64,000 nucleotides of DNA from Leifsonia xyli subsp. xyli str. CTCB07 (GTDB lineage: Bacteria; Actinomycetota; Actinomycetes; Actinomycetales; Microbacteriaceae): NCBI RefSeq assembly GCF_000007665.1, contig NC_006087.1, forward strand, positions 1,612,001-1,676,000. Direction: 5' to 3'. This document shows positions 26,957-36,957 of the stretch, one piece after another. Numbering within the stretch: the first letter of the stretch is position 1; every line of letters starts with the position of its first letter. The translations under genes and the position numbers were made by a program. The notes under the pieces were generated by a model. It worked only from the letters and a program-made list of their open reading frames with translations, had not been told where the DNA came from and made no database searches.

Positions 26957-29900
26957 TCAGCCGGAGGGCTCTGTGCCCGTCTCGCCCTCCACCAGCCGGA
27001 TGAACGTGCTCAGATCCCCGACCCCCGCCGGTGTCGTCGGCAGGAACTCGGTCAGCTCGGGCAAGTGGACGAGGTACGCGGCCCACTTCGCGCGCGAGAC
27101 GGCGACATTCAGCCGGTTCTTCATCAGCAGGAACGACATCCCCCGCGGCGCCTCGGCCGTCGAGGACACCGCCAGCGACACAATCGCGACCACCGCCTCC
27201 TGGCCCTGGAACTTGTCCACCGTCCCGACCCGGACTCCGGCGAATCCGGCCGCTTCCACAGCCGCTCTCACCTCCGCGAGTTGCGCGTTGTAGGGCGTCA
27301 CGACGATCACATCCGCCTCGCCGAGAGGGTCATCGTACCGGCCGGCCCCCGCGTCCGTCCACGACCGCCCGACGAGCTCCCCGATCAGATCCGCCACGAC
27401 CGCCTCCTCCTCGGGCGACGCCGTCGCGTTCCCGGTGTGCCGGACCGCGACGGGATGCAGCCCCGGTTCGACCCCGTGGAGCTGCAGCTCCCGCGCAGCC
27501 GGGTGCGCCCGCAGCCAGCCCTCATACGACAGGACCGAGACCGCGCGCACCAGCTCAGGCCGCATCCGCCGTGTCTCCGCCAGGAAGTAGCCGTATTCCG
27601 GCGGCAGCACCTGGTGGCCCGCGCTCACCCGCCCGAGAGCGGAGCCGTCGATCGGTTCGGGATGCCGCCCCTGGCTCACCTGCGGCAGCTGCTGCGGGTC
27701 CCCGAGCAGCAGCAGGTTCCGGGCCGCCACCCCCACCGCGATGGTCGAAGCGAGCGAGAACTGCCCCGCCCCGTCGACCACGAGCAGGTCGAGCGACCCC
27801 CGGGGCACCCGAGCCGCGTTCGCGAAGTCCCACGCGGTGCCGCCGAGCACGTACCCGCTCGCCGCACGCTCCTCTGCGAAAGCGAGCTGTCCGTCGGCGG
27901 GGAGCACGGTGAAAGCCGGTGCGCGAGACGCCACCCCGCGCGCCGACGCCGACGGGGTCTTCCCCACCAGCCCGGCATCCAGCCCGGTCGCCACCACACG
28001 GTCCAGCAGGTTCTCGACCACAGTGTGCGACTGCGCCACCACCCCGATCCGCCAGCCGCGCTCGGCGACCAGCCGCCCGATCACCCGCGCTCCAAGCGAG
28101 GATTTCCCCGTTCCCGGCGGGCCCTGCACCGCCAGGTAGGACCGGTCCAGGTCGAGCAGACTCGCCACGACGGCCTCGACGCGCCGATCGCCCTCTCCGC
28201 GCGCATCCCCGCCGGCTTCCGGCGCAAGCCCTCCGCTCCGGGTCCGCGGCGGGGTCCGCCGCAGCAGGTCAACCGCCGCCTGCACCGGCCAGGTTCGATG
28301 GTTCCGGGCGATGAGCAGCTGTGTCCCCCACTCGCGCACCGCCTCGGCCAGTCGGCGCGCATCCGGCGGTGGCGCCGGGGCGAGCGCGCTCGGCAGCGCC
28401 GCATACGGCGGAACGCCCGCCGGCAGTGTCTCCCGCACGACGACCGATCCATCGTCGCGCGCCTCGATCACTGCGACCGTCCGAACCGTCCGCGCGCCCG
28501 GCTGTGCCCGCGGCTGCCGGAACGGCCCCGGATACTCGTAGAGCAGCGCCGGTCCGGCGCGCTCCGAGACCCGCACCGCACTGCCCGCACCCCACTGCCC
28601 GCTGAGCAGCAGGTCACGGCGCTCGACACGCTGCCCCTCGTCCGCGTACCAGTCGCGCAGCACGCTCGCGGTCTCCATGACCAGCAGATCCCGCGTGTCC
28701 GCCCACTCGTCGATCGGCTGGATGAGCCGGGCGAAGTGGGCTTGCCAGAAGCTCTTCCGCTCGCGTCGGTGGAAGTCGATGGCCGCGGCCGCGAGCGCCA
28801 TCGCCTCACGGTCGGCCGACCGGTGGGGGTCGAGTGGGTCCCCCGCGAACGCCAGCAGCCCGGCCCGGAGCGGCGACTCGTCCGGCGCGGGCTCCGGCTC
28901 CTCCATCGGCGCCGCCCCTATCGGGACGCCATTCTCGCGGGCTCGCTCGATCAGCCAGTCCCGCAGCCGGAGCGTCGAGAGGCAGTCGTAGCGGTTGTAG
29001 TCGGCGAGCGCGTCGAGGAGCGACTGCGCCTCCGCCGTGCGGCCGAGCGCGAGCAGGTCACGGGCGTTCGCGTACTCCGCGATCGAGTCCGCTCCGGTGG
29101 TGACCTCGCTCTCGCGCAGTTCGCCGCCCATGTACAGCGGCTCGAGCTTCTTGATCGAGTACGATCGCGACCCGACCCGCACAGCCTTGCGCACGAGGGG
29201 GTAGAGGTCGACCAGCACGCCCTCCCGCAGCAGGGCGTCGACCTCCTCCTCGCCAACACCGTGCCGCGCGGCGATCGACAGCAGGTGGGTCTGCTCGTAG
29301 GCCGCGTAGTGGTAGATGTGCAGTCCGGGACACCGCTTCCGGCGCTCCCGCACATACGCGAGGAACTCTTCCAGTGCAGCCCGACCCGCCGCGAAGTCAT
29401 GGGCCCAGAACGCGGTGAACCGGGCTTCGGCGTCCACGGTGCCAAAGAGGTAGTCGAGCCCCCAGCGCTCCCCCGGCCCCTCGGTGTACAGCGGATCGCC
29501 CTCGAAATCGAAGAAGAGGTCGCCCTCGTCGGGATGCGGCAGCACGGCGAGCACGGGCGCGTTGAAGACCCGGATGGGCGGCGGCTCACCCGGCTCCGCG
29601 TTCAGCTGCAGCCGGGCCTGCTCGCGGAGCCCGGACAGTGTCCCCTCCGGGATGCCGTCGACCGGCCCCTCCGCGGCGGCGAGCGCGTCGATCGTGGGGA
29701 GCCCAGCCGCGATCAGGCGCTCGCGGTGCGCGATGCGCATCCCCGCGACCAGCAGCACATCCCGGGTCGCCTGGATCTCCGCGTCGCAGGTGGCGCATCG
29801 CCCGCAGACGGCGAAGCGGGGGTCTCCCCAGGCCACCGATCCCTCGTCGGCGATGTGCTCCCGGACGATCGAGAGCAGCCGTGTACGCCGCTTGCGGTAC

Positions 29901-30461
29901 ACCGGCTCGATATCGGAGAGCCGGTGCTCGCTCACCGAGCCGTCGCCCAGCAGCAGTTCGACGGTCTCGTCGACCGCGACGCCCGCCCGCCGCAGTTGAT
30001 CGGCGTAGGCGGCCAGCTGCAACAGGGCCGTGACCCGTGCGCTGCGGGCGAGCTTCGAGTCCTGAACGCGGTAAGCGGCCATCGGGGAGCCGCGCCACGA
30101 AGTCGGCGAACCCGACGAAAGCCCCGTCGAAGAACGTCGCCTGGAACACGATCTCCGCCCCGCGCTCGAACGCCCCCGCCGTGTGCGCGACCGCCTCCGC
30201 CAGCGTCTCGGCGGTCAGCCGCTCCGGCCGTCCGATCTCCGCGACACCCGGGCCGAACCGTTCGCGGTAACGCTCCAGGATGCGCTGCTCGTGCTCGTCG
30301 CCCAGCCGCGACGACCGCACGTACATCGGGTCTTCGGCTTCCTCCGTCTTCTCCCGCCGCCGGAGCTTCACATCCAGCGAGCGCAGGAAGGCGAACTCAC
30401 ACGTCGACGCTTCGGTGAGGTCGCTCGCACTGGTGACGATGACGCCATCGAGCAGAAACAC
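26957..30461 (-). pseudogene. TM0106-family RecB-like nuclease/helicase, one frameshift
   Basis: A protein of about 1167 codons when repaired. It begins at GTG 30461 with VIVTSASDLTEASTCEFAFL, the N-terminus of TM0106-family RecB-like nucleases. An extra T (AA on the plus strand at 30073-30074, in GGCCGCTTACCGC) shifts the frame; the remainder runs from about 30080 to 26957. It has GRCATCDAEI (iron-sulfur-type cysteines), FFDFEGDPLY (nuclease aspartates), and a superfamily-1 helicase: VQGPPGTGKSS (Walker A), LLVVDGAGQFS (Walker B region), GDPQQLPQ and VGTVDKFQGQE. If the downstream part re-initiates at 30082 (ATG) it would still make a 1041-residue protein lacking the first 130 residues. Probable role is DNA end processing or defence; most likely inactive. 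Confidence 0.85.
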
Positions 30462-30652
30462 GCGCCCCCCTTCCGCACCGGCCCGGCGCTCCTGTCGGAG
30501 GTACCGGCGACCACCGACAGCGGGCGGATGGAATTTGTTCTCCTCGGACGGCCGGTGGCCGCTACATCGCGGCGATCAGCTCGTCCTGGTCCAGAGCGGC
30601 GACTCCGGCGGGGTCAAGCGAACCGAGCGGCGCTACTGCCATCAAGCTACAG

Positions 30653-30697
30653 AAAGGCGGTAGGCATGAAGAACTTTCTCCATGCCTACCGCACTTT
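30653..30697. terminator. Long hairpin, candidate bidirectional terminator
   Basis: Arms GCGGTAGGCATG (30657-30668) and CATGCCTACCGC (30681-30692) pair perfectly over 12 bp around a 12-nt loop. AAAG before and CTTT after (one base bulged) extend pairing to 16 bp. It lies between the helicase pseudogene and the small membrane-protein gene. The flanking A and T runs fit a bidirectional intrinsic terminator, though the stem is unusually long. Confidence 0.5.
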
Positions 30698-30717
30698 GAA
30701 GTACCAGCAGTTGGCGA

Positions 30718-30945
30718 TTATTGCTTCTTGCCTGCCCCAATGGAGTACCAGATAGATGCGACGAGCAAGGCTAACCCCAGCCCTCCACCAAGGAACAATA
30801 GCAGGGAATTCGCACTAGTGCCTGTCGCATCGGCGCGTAGGCCTTCCGCAACCGCGTATAAGGCGACAGAACAAAAAGTCAACACGCAGGCCACGATCAG
30901 AGTGGCTGAAATCACCTTGGGGTGTCGAGATGCTCTCATTTCCAC
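30718..30945 (-). CDS. Small two-helix membrane protein (hypothetical)
   Basis: A 75-residue protein with two membrane helices, about residues 12-32 (ISATLIVACVLTFCSVALY) and 47-67 (LLLFLGGGLGLALLVASIW), and a short KKQ tail. Start is GTG 30945 or ATG 30939. Base composition is less GC-rich than neighbouring core genes. No family is recognised. It sits at the left edge of the accessory patch. Confidence 0.55.
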   Translation of the reverse strand: MEMRASRHPKVISATLIVACVLTFCSVALYAVAEGLRADATGTSANSLLLFLGGGLGLALLVASIWYSIGAGKKQ

Positions 30946-31139
30946 AGCGCCGACCCTTCTTTCGATGCAGAGTTAGTTATTGCAAAGATTAGCTAGCAGG
31001 AGAAATACGCGGAATTGCAGTAGACGAGAGTTCTAAGGGGGTTCACGGATGCGCAGTGTGTTGCGCCAGCCGCCTGCATTGCTGATGTGATTTGCACCCG
31101 GCCGATATCATCGCGTTTAATGCGGTTTGTTCGCGTTAG

Positions 31140-31439
31140 ATGGGAGTCTTGGTGGCGAGATCACACCCGCATGGGGCTGCGTCGCTGCATCTGGCCGATG
31201 GTATTGCTTTCCTGCACGAGGATGCTGCCTGGGTGTTCCCTGGGCCGTTCCATGGCCGCCCGCTGCTGGCGCATACGGCCCTGGCTGCGGCGCTTCGGAA
31301 CCTCGGCGTGACCCCGAGCCGAGCGCATCAAGCCTCCAGCGCCGCCATCATCACTGTCGCCGCGCGCCTCCTCGGCATCGCACCCACCACCGCCTCGACC
31401 TGGCACAACCTCGCCGCCGCGAGCGTTCGGAAACGATGA
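31140..31439 (+). pseudogene. Tyrosine-recombinase/integrase C-terminal remnant
   Basis: About 100 codons resembling the C-terminus of a large actinobacterial integrase family. AAWVFPG, then GRPLLAHTALAAALRNLGV and ARLLGIAPTTASTWHNLAA match the family's W-x-F-P-G, GRP..., LR-x-LG and LLGI-x-x-x-TA-x-x-W pattern. The stretch normally between the last two (LPAAVLA-like) is missing and no catalytic domain precedes it. It is evidence of an old mobile insertion. Assignment is by pattern memory. Confidence 0.5.
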
Positions 31440-31615
31440 GGTCGGCCCCTTGGCGATGCGACAAACGTCGCCAGGCGCGCCTCTTCTGGGCCCCTGTCAG
31501 AACCGCAGTGGACTGGCGCAAACTGATCGCGCGGATGCGCCACCACCGGTTTGCCCATACCGCGGTCGAGGTCAAGACAGCTCCGGCTATTGCAGATGAC
31601 GATAGCCTGATTCTT

Positions 31616-32041
31616 ATGGAATCCGAGAAGCTGACGCATCAGGAGACCGAGTGGGCTCGGGTTGTTGACCCGATTACACAGGAAGAGCTTTTGGTGCCAG
31701 CCTTCTCAACGGTCGAGGCGACGATCGCCCGGAGCGCAAAGAGGCGCGCTGGGGAACTGCACACGATCAGGTTCTTTCCTGATCACGGTCACCCCTGGCC
31801 GCTTTGGGACTCACAAGCTGGTTACACTGCAACGCCCGATGACTATGGGCTCAGTGACCAGCTCGATAGGGCGTTGCGGCGTTGGTACGACGAGTGGGAA
31901 GCCGCCGTCGGGCCGGGCGACGGTTGGCGCGAGATGGAACAGTACATCAGATGGGCAGCGCGTGGAGACGAACTTGCTGCCTGGCTGGCTCAGGAGGTCT
32001 GGGATACAGCTGACGTCGTTGTCGAGCATCGAACCGGTTGA
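31616..32041 (+). CDS. Hypothetical acidic protein, accessory region
   Basis: A 141-residue Trp-rich, acidic cytosolic protein. Recognisable segments are LHTIRFFPDHGHPWPLWDSQ, YGLSDQLDRALRRWYDEWEA and WAARGDELAAWLAQEVWD. This W-P-L-W, D-Y-G-L-S, R-W-x-D-E-W-E pattern recurs in actinobacterial hypothetical proteins of unknown function. ATG 31616 is chosen; the frame is open further upstream through the integrase remnant without a family match. The TGA at 32039-32041 is only four bases from the IS30 element end, so the insertion may have trimmed the original 3' flank. Confidence 0.6.
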   Translation: MESEKLTHQETEWARVVDPITQEELLVPAFSTVEATIARSAKRRAGELHTIRFFPDHGHPWPLWDSQAGYTATPDDYGLSDQLDRALRRWYDEWEAAVGPGDGWREMEQYIRWAARGDELAAWLAQEVWDTADVVVEHRTG

Positions 32042-32045
32042 TGAC

Positions 32046-33593
32046 AAAGGGGGTCGGCGCATTGCGAGCTTGGGTTCTAGCGGTTGTTGCAACATCTGGA
32101 GTTTCTAGGAGTTGCAAGGACCGTGTCCCGTTTAAGGCGCAGTGCGGGGAAGAGGAAGTACACCCAGGCGGAGCGTGAAGCCTTCTTCGTCATTTTCAAG
32201 GAGTCCAGGAGTACGACGATCGCGGCGAGGGAGCTAGGGTTCAACCCCGCGACGTGCGCGCAATGGGTTCGCAAGGCGGGCCTGGCTAGTCACGGCTACA
32301 CCGGCGGCGGCATGAGCGCGCACCCATGCAAGGACGAGTACCTGGAGCTGCGGAGCAGCGGGCTCTCGCGCCGCGAAGCGGTGGGACGAGTCGGAATCAG
32401 CCCGAACACGGGATACCTCTGGGACAGTCGAACGGGCGACGCATTTATCCAGATGGTCGCGTGGTCGATTACAAAGACAGGGTGCCTGTCGTTGTTGATC
32501 CTGTTCAGCGGGCGTCGATGCGTTCGCTCGAAGCCGCACTCCACCCACGATTCCTCTCCCTGCAGGAGCGTGAGCTGATCCGGGACCTGACCAGGGCCGG
32601 CCTTTCGTTGTGTCGGGTCGCGGCCAAGCTTGGTCGCTCGGTGTCGACGATCAGTCGAGAGATTCGCCGGAATCAGCTTCCTGGAGAGGGCGGCTACCAT
32701 CCATACGTGGCGCATCGGAAAGCGGCCAGCCGCCGACCGCGACCGAAAGCCACGAGGCTGGTCCGCAATCCGCAGCTGCGCAGTTACGTTCAACGGAAGC
32801 TGACGCTACGTTGGTCGCCGGAGCAGATCAGCCGGTCGCTGATCCGCGAGTTCCCCGGCGATGCGGAGATGCGCGTGGCGCACGAGACGATCTATCAAGC
32901 CTTCTACGTGCAGGGCCGTGGACAACTCCGCCGCGAGCTCACGATGGTGCTGCGGACCGGCCGGGCCAAGCGGAAACCGCATCGTTCTGGCGCCGCTCGC
33001 AGACATCGTTTCGCGGATCCGATGGTAATGATCTCCGACCGTCCCGCCGAAATCGAGGACCGCGCCGTTCCCGGACATTGGGAAGGCGACCTCATCATCG
33101 GCGGACACCGCAACAGCGCCATCGGCACCCTCGTGGAACGCTCCACCCGGTTCGTGATGCTGATCCATCTCCCCATCGATCGCACCGCAGAATCCGTCCG
33201 GGACGGACTGATCAGCGCCGTCAAGACACTCCCACGCGAACTCCGTCGCTCGATCACCTGGGACCAGGGCTCGGAAATGGCAGCTCACAAGTCGTTCACG
33301 ATAGCCACCGACATCCCGGTCTACTTCTGCGACCCCGCGAGTCCCTGGCAACGCGGCAGCAACGAGAACACCAACGGACTCCTTCGCCAATACTTCCCCA
33401 AGGGAAAGGGAACAGACCTCGCCCGATTCACCGCAACCGACCTGACGAACGTCGCCCACGAGCTCAACACCCGCCCACGCAAAACGCTCGGCTGGGAAAC
33501 CCCAGCCGAACGCCTCGCTAAACTACTCGCCAGCTAATCGTCGTGTTGCAACAACCACTGGAATCCGCCCGAGCAATGACGCCGACCCCCTTT
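32046..33593. mobile_element. IS30-family insertion sequence, about 1.55 kb
   Basis: Imperfect terminal inverted repeats of about 49 bp bound the element: AAAGGGGGTCGGCG at the left and its complement at the right end, and a second conserved block GGTTGTTGCAACA (32082-32094) matched by TGTTGCAACAACC (33544-33556). It contains one frameshifted IS30-type transposase. No clear target duplication of 2-3 bp could be found at either end. It lies between a hypothetical gene and a secreted-protein gene whose stop is only a few bases from the right end. Confidence 0.8.
32123..33537 (+). pseudogene. IS30-family transposase, one frameshift
   Basis: The N-terminal part starts at GTG 32123 (VSRLRRSAGKRKYTQAEREA) and contains a helix-turn-helix (STTIAARELGFNPATCAQWV). 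A one-base deletion near 32426 (GGC-GACGC in place of GGCCGACGC) puts the rest in the next frame: RRIYPDGRVVDYKDRV, a second HTH (LCRVAAKLGRSVSTISREIR) and the DDE domain. Catalytic residues appear as HWEGDLIIGG (D), TWDQGSEM (D) and RGSNENTNGL (E). IS30 transposases are normally one frame and there is no slippery heptamer, so this is taken as inactivation. Confidence 0.82.
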
Positions 33594-33598
33594 TGTGT

Positions 33599-34258
33599 TC
33601 AGCAGACCTTGCGTGTCGACGGGAAGGACGTGATCAGCCTGTCGCTATCCGATGCCCAAGCGGTTTCGACACCGAACTCGTAGATAATCGCTTTCTGTGC
33701 GCTGTCCCAGAGTCCAAAGGTGGTCTTCGTGCACCACTTGTTGGAGGTCGGATACTTCGTCAGACCCGGGCCCGGGTCAGCGACGACACCGCTGGTGACT
33801 CCGGAAATCAGGTCATCCCAGGACTCGACACCGTACTGGGCGGACTGCCATCCTCGTTCCCGAGCTGTGTTCAGAACATCCTGCCACTGCGATTCATGCC
33901 GTTCACGGATGTGCTTGTACCCATAGCTCGAGTTGCCACACTTCAGGTTGACTGCGTTCAGACGGCCGTCCCACGGAAACCAGTAGTACTTGAAGACATC
34001 ATTTTCGTTATTGAGCGAGTAGCATCCGAACCACTGGTTCCAGTCAATCAGACGCGGCGTGCGCGTCCCCTCCACAGGCTCGGTCGGAGCGTCAAGATCG
34101 AGAGTCGCCGCTTCGAGAGCGTCCATGTCCACATCAACCCAGGTTTCCCCGTGTTGAATCACCAATTTCACGCCGGGCTCTTCCGAAGCGTTGGCAGCAG
34201 TCGCACCCCCAAGCAGCAAGCCAAGCGCGACGCTGCTCGCGAGCAGAGACTCTTCCAC
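33599..34258 (-). CDS. Secreted protein with HIRERH motif, unknown function
   Basis: A 219-residue probable exported protein. A hydrophobic leader (ASSVALGLLLGGATAANA) ends at a good signal-peptidase site after Ala24. The mature part has four cysteines (near residues 79, 107, 180 and 219), suggesting two disulfides, and the motif YGYKHIRERHESQW around residues 113-125. H-I-x-x-R-H recurs in BECR-type RNase toxins, but that relation is only suggested. The annotated start GTG 34258 lacks the usual basic n-region; a TTG with an AGGA site (34266) in another frame would give LKRWKSL, which one base deletion would join to the leader. So the signal peptide may be frameshifted. Confidence 0.6.
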   Translation of the reverse strand: MEESLLASSVALGLLLGGATAANASEEPGVKLVIQHGETWVDVDMDALEAATLDLDAPTEPVEGTRTPRLIDWNQWFGCYSLNNENDVFKYYWFPWDGRLNAVNLKCGNSSYGYKHIRERHESQWQDVLNTARERGWQSAQYGVESWDDLISGVTSGVVADPGPGLTKYPTSNKWCTKTTFGLWDSAQKAIIYEFGVETAWASDSDRLITSFPSTRKVC

Positions 34259-34690
34259 CGTTTCAATTGATCCTCATTTCATTATGCATAATGCCGCGAG
34301 GGCATCAGATCAACAAGACGCGACCAAGCCCTCTGATCGCCATCTTCGGATGGCTATCGCAACATGTGAATTCATATAGAAACCAAGCATGCATTGTGTG
34401 GGGCCTCGGTGATTGAGGCCAATTCGGCAGAAACGAATAGCGCACGTTGCCAACATGCGTAGTTGATACAGGGCCGGTTCAAGTCGAGGTTCCAACTTGC
34501 TTTCGCACTGGTCGCAGGCAGGACGTCATAGTGACAAAGGACTGGTCCGTCATGCTGGACGTGTTTTCACGTGTACCCGGTGATGTTCAGGGCAATGTCC
34601 GCATGCTGCCCGGCGTGGGCGTCATACCAGCAGGAGGAGCGCCCCGCCGTCGCGGAGAGCAGAGCGAGCAGCGGGAGGGGTGGAGGCCGG
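34259..34690. other. 432-bp intergenic region, accessory patch edge
   Basis: No gene is supported here. The left half, upstream of the secreted-protein gene, is AT-richer (TTCATTATGCATAATG near 34274-34292, a palindrome-containing promoter-like stretch). A short hairpin GGCCTC-GGTGATT-GAGGCC lies near 34402-34420. The right half regains the GC content of core DNA and runs into the end of the sseB-type gene. Confidence 0.5.
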
Positions 34691-35551
34691 CTACGCGCCC
34701 GAGGTGAGCTGCACCCGCAGCGAGTCCACGCGCGTCGCGATCGCCTCATCCGCCGCCCAGCGCTGCGCCAGCCGGGCGAGCAGAACGTCCAGCTCCTTCT
34801 CCGTGAGACCGCCGGTCAGTTCCAGCCGGACCAGAAGCTCCTCTCCGCGGAGCCGGTGGTCCGGGTCTCCGGACGTGAGCCGCACATCGAGCACGCCCAG
34901 CTCAGAGCCGATGGAGGTGCGGAACGCCTCGACCACGGCGGGGTCCCGATGGCTCGGCAGCCACGGACGCCCCTGCGCGAGCGCCCAGACGGCCGGCCGC
35001 CGCAGCACGAACTCCGTCTCCGAGGCCGGGTCGAGCACCACGACCTCCGTTTCCGCGGACGCCGCCGCCAGCGCCGCCCGCGGACCCGCCGCCGGCACCG
35101 GACGCGCCGCGGGATTCCACGTGTGCATCGCGGTCACCGAAGAGAACACCGGGAGCACCGTCCGCCCGTCCGGACCGGCGACGGTCACGATGGACAGCTC
35201 CTGCGTTTTGTCGACGACCAGCCCGGCGCCGGATTCGCCCTCCTCGCCCCGCTCGGCGACCAGCGGGATGAGCACACGCGAGGTGCGCACCGCCTCCACC
35301 ACGGCCTCCGCGCCGACCTCACCAGCCCGGAAAGCGGCTAGCGCCCCGAGCAATGCCGCCGGGGCGGCGCCGTCGTCCCCGCCGTAGGGGTTGTCGCCGA
35401 ACTCCCGCCCCTCCCACGGTTGACCCGCCGAGTCGGCGAGGACAGCCGCGAACCCGGCCAGCCGCTCAGCGCCCGCCGGGTTCGGCGCGGGGGACTCCGG
35501 ATGCCTCGACGCCGCCGGAGGTTCCTCCGGCTCGTCAGTGTCCCGCGACAT
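34691..35551 (-). CDS. SseB-family protein
   Basis: A 286-residue protein with an SseB-like N-terminal domain. After a Pro-rich 30-residue leader come [40 protein letters not shown] and [15 protein letters not shown] (about residues 50-165), the pattern of actinobacterial SseB proteins found beside hisA. The biochemical role is not known. The C-terminal 100 residues are more variable. ATG 35551 overlaps the end of hisA by 17 bp, making it the last gene of the his operon segment. Confidence 0.8.
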
Positions 35552-36281
35552 CCAGTGCCTCGGGCAGCGTAAACGCGCCCGAGTAGAGCGCCTTCCCCAC
35601 GATCGCACCCTCCACCCCGAGCGAGACCAGCTCGCGGAGCGCGGCAATGTCGTCCAGGCTCGCGATGCCGCCGGAGGCGACGACCGGGCGCTCGGTGCGC
35701 TCCACCACCTGACGGAGCAGATCGAGGTTCGGACCCTTCAGCGCGCCGTCCTTCGTGACGTCGGTGACGACGTAGCGGGCGCAGCCCGCCTCCTCCAGGC
35801 GTTCGAGGACCTGCCAGAGGTCGCCGCCCTCGCGGGTCCAGCCGCGAGCGGCGAGCGTCGTTCCGCGCACGTCCAAGCCCACGGCGATCGCCTCGCCATA
35901 CTGACCGATCACGTGGGACGCCCACTCGGGGTTCTCCAGCGCGGCCGTGCCGAGGTTGACACGGGTCGCGCCGATCTCCAGCGCGTGCTCGAGCGAATCG
36001 TCGTCGCGGATGCCGCCGGAGAGCTCGATCTTGACCCCTTTCGTTTGCCGGATGACTCTCTTGAGCAGACCGCGGTTGTCGCCGCGCCCGAACGCGGCAT
36101 CCAGATCCACCAGGTGAATCCACTCCGCGCCCGCATCCGCCCACTCGGCGGCCGCGTCCACCGGATCGCCGTAGCTGGTCTCGCTGCCGGCGGCGCCCTG
36201 GGTCAGCCGGACGGCCTTGCCGTCGGCCACATCCACCGCCGGAAGCAGGACGAGCCGGGGCCTGTTGTTGAATTCGCTCAC
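35535..36281 (-). CDS. hisA: ProFAR isomerase HisA/PriA
   Basis: A 248-residue (beta-alpha)8 isomerase of histidine biosynthesis. [15 protein letters not shown] holds the first catalytic aspartate, [17 protein letters not shown] the first phosphate site, and [13 protein letters not shown] the second catalytic aspartate; [12 protein letters not shown] is the second phosphate loop. Many actinobacteria use this protein (PriA) for both the HisA and the TrpF reaction; sequence by eye cannot decide. ATG 36281 lies 46 bp after hisH. Confidence 0.93.
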
Positions 36282-36327
36282 TGTATTTCCTTGTTCGGGT
36301 CCGCACCGTGCGGACAGGGGTCGGCCG

Positions 36328-36957
36328 CTACAGCGACCCGATCCAGTTGGCCAGCAGCCGGAGACCGGCGCTGCCCGACTTCTCTGGGTGGAACTGCGTC
36401 GCGCTCAGCGGACCGTTCTCCACCGCGGCGACGAACCGCGAACCGTGCTCGGCCCAGCTGACGCGCGGCTTCGGGAACGGACCGGTCGCCTCCAGCGTCC
36501 AGTGCTGCGCGGCGTAGGAGTGGACGAAGTAGAATCGCTCGTCCCAGACACCGTCGAACAGCACCGAGTCCGCCGGGGCCTCCACTGCGTTCCAGCCCAC
36601 GTGGGGCACGACCCCGGCGCACAGGGGCTCGACAGCGCCCGGCCACTCGCCTAGCCCTGCGGTCTCCTGTCCGTGCTCCGTTCCGCGCTCGAACATCACC
36701 TGCATCCCGACACAGATCCCGAGCACCGGACGCCCGCCCGCCAGCCGCCGCTCGATGATCTCGTCGCCGTGGGCGGCCCGAAGCCGATCGACCACCGCGG
36801 CGAATGCGCCGACACCCGGCACAACCAGACCATCGGCCTCCTGCGCGCGCCGCCGGTCGCGGGTGAGTTCGACATCCGCCCCGGCCGCTTCCAGCGCCTT
36901 GACCGCCGAGTGGACGTTGCCCGAGCCGTACTCGAAGACGACGACGGGACGGCTCAC
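36328..36957 (-). CDS. hisH: Imidazole glycerol phosphate synthase glutaminase subunit
   Basis: A 209-residue class-I glutamine amidotransferase that feeds ammonia to HisF. The oxyanion strand is VVPGVGAF, the nucleophile cysteine is in [14 protein letters not shown] (about residue 82), and the His/Glu pair is in [11 protein letters not shown] near the C-terminus. All catalytic residues are present. The start overlaps the hisB stop (4 bp). hisF is not in the window. Confidence 0.93.
   Translation of the reverse strand: MSRPVVVFEYGSGNVHSAVKALEAAGADVELTRDRRRAQEADGLVVPGVGAFAAVVDRLRAAHGDEIIERRLAGGRPVLGICVGMQVMFERGTEHGQETAGLGEWPGAVEPLCAGVVPHVGWNAVEAPADSVLFDGVWDERFYFVHSYAAQHWTLEATGPFPKPRVSWAEHGSRFVAAVENGPLSATQFHPEKSGSAGLRLLANWIGSL

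Noticed and set aside
26867..30418. Plus-strand frame of 1183 codons opposite the helicase
   Set aside because: Antisense shadow in GC-rich DNA with Arg/Pro/His-rich random composition; the minus strand has clear helicase motifs.
32420..32440. Programmed frameshifting in the IS30 transposase
   Set aside because: No slippery A-rich heptamer and IS30 transposases are normally one frame; a one-base deletion restores a perfect protein.
32036..33603. Target duplication flanking the IS30 element
   Set aside because: No 2-3 bp direct repeat could be matched at the probable ends with any choice of border.
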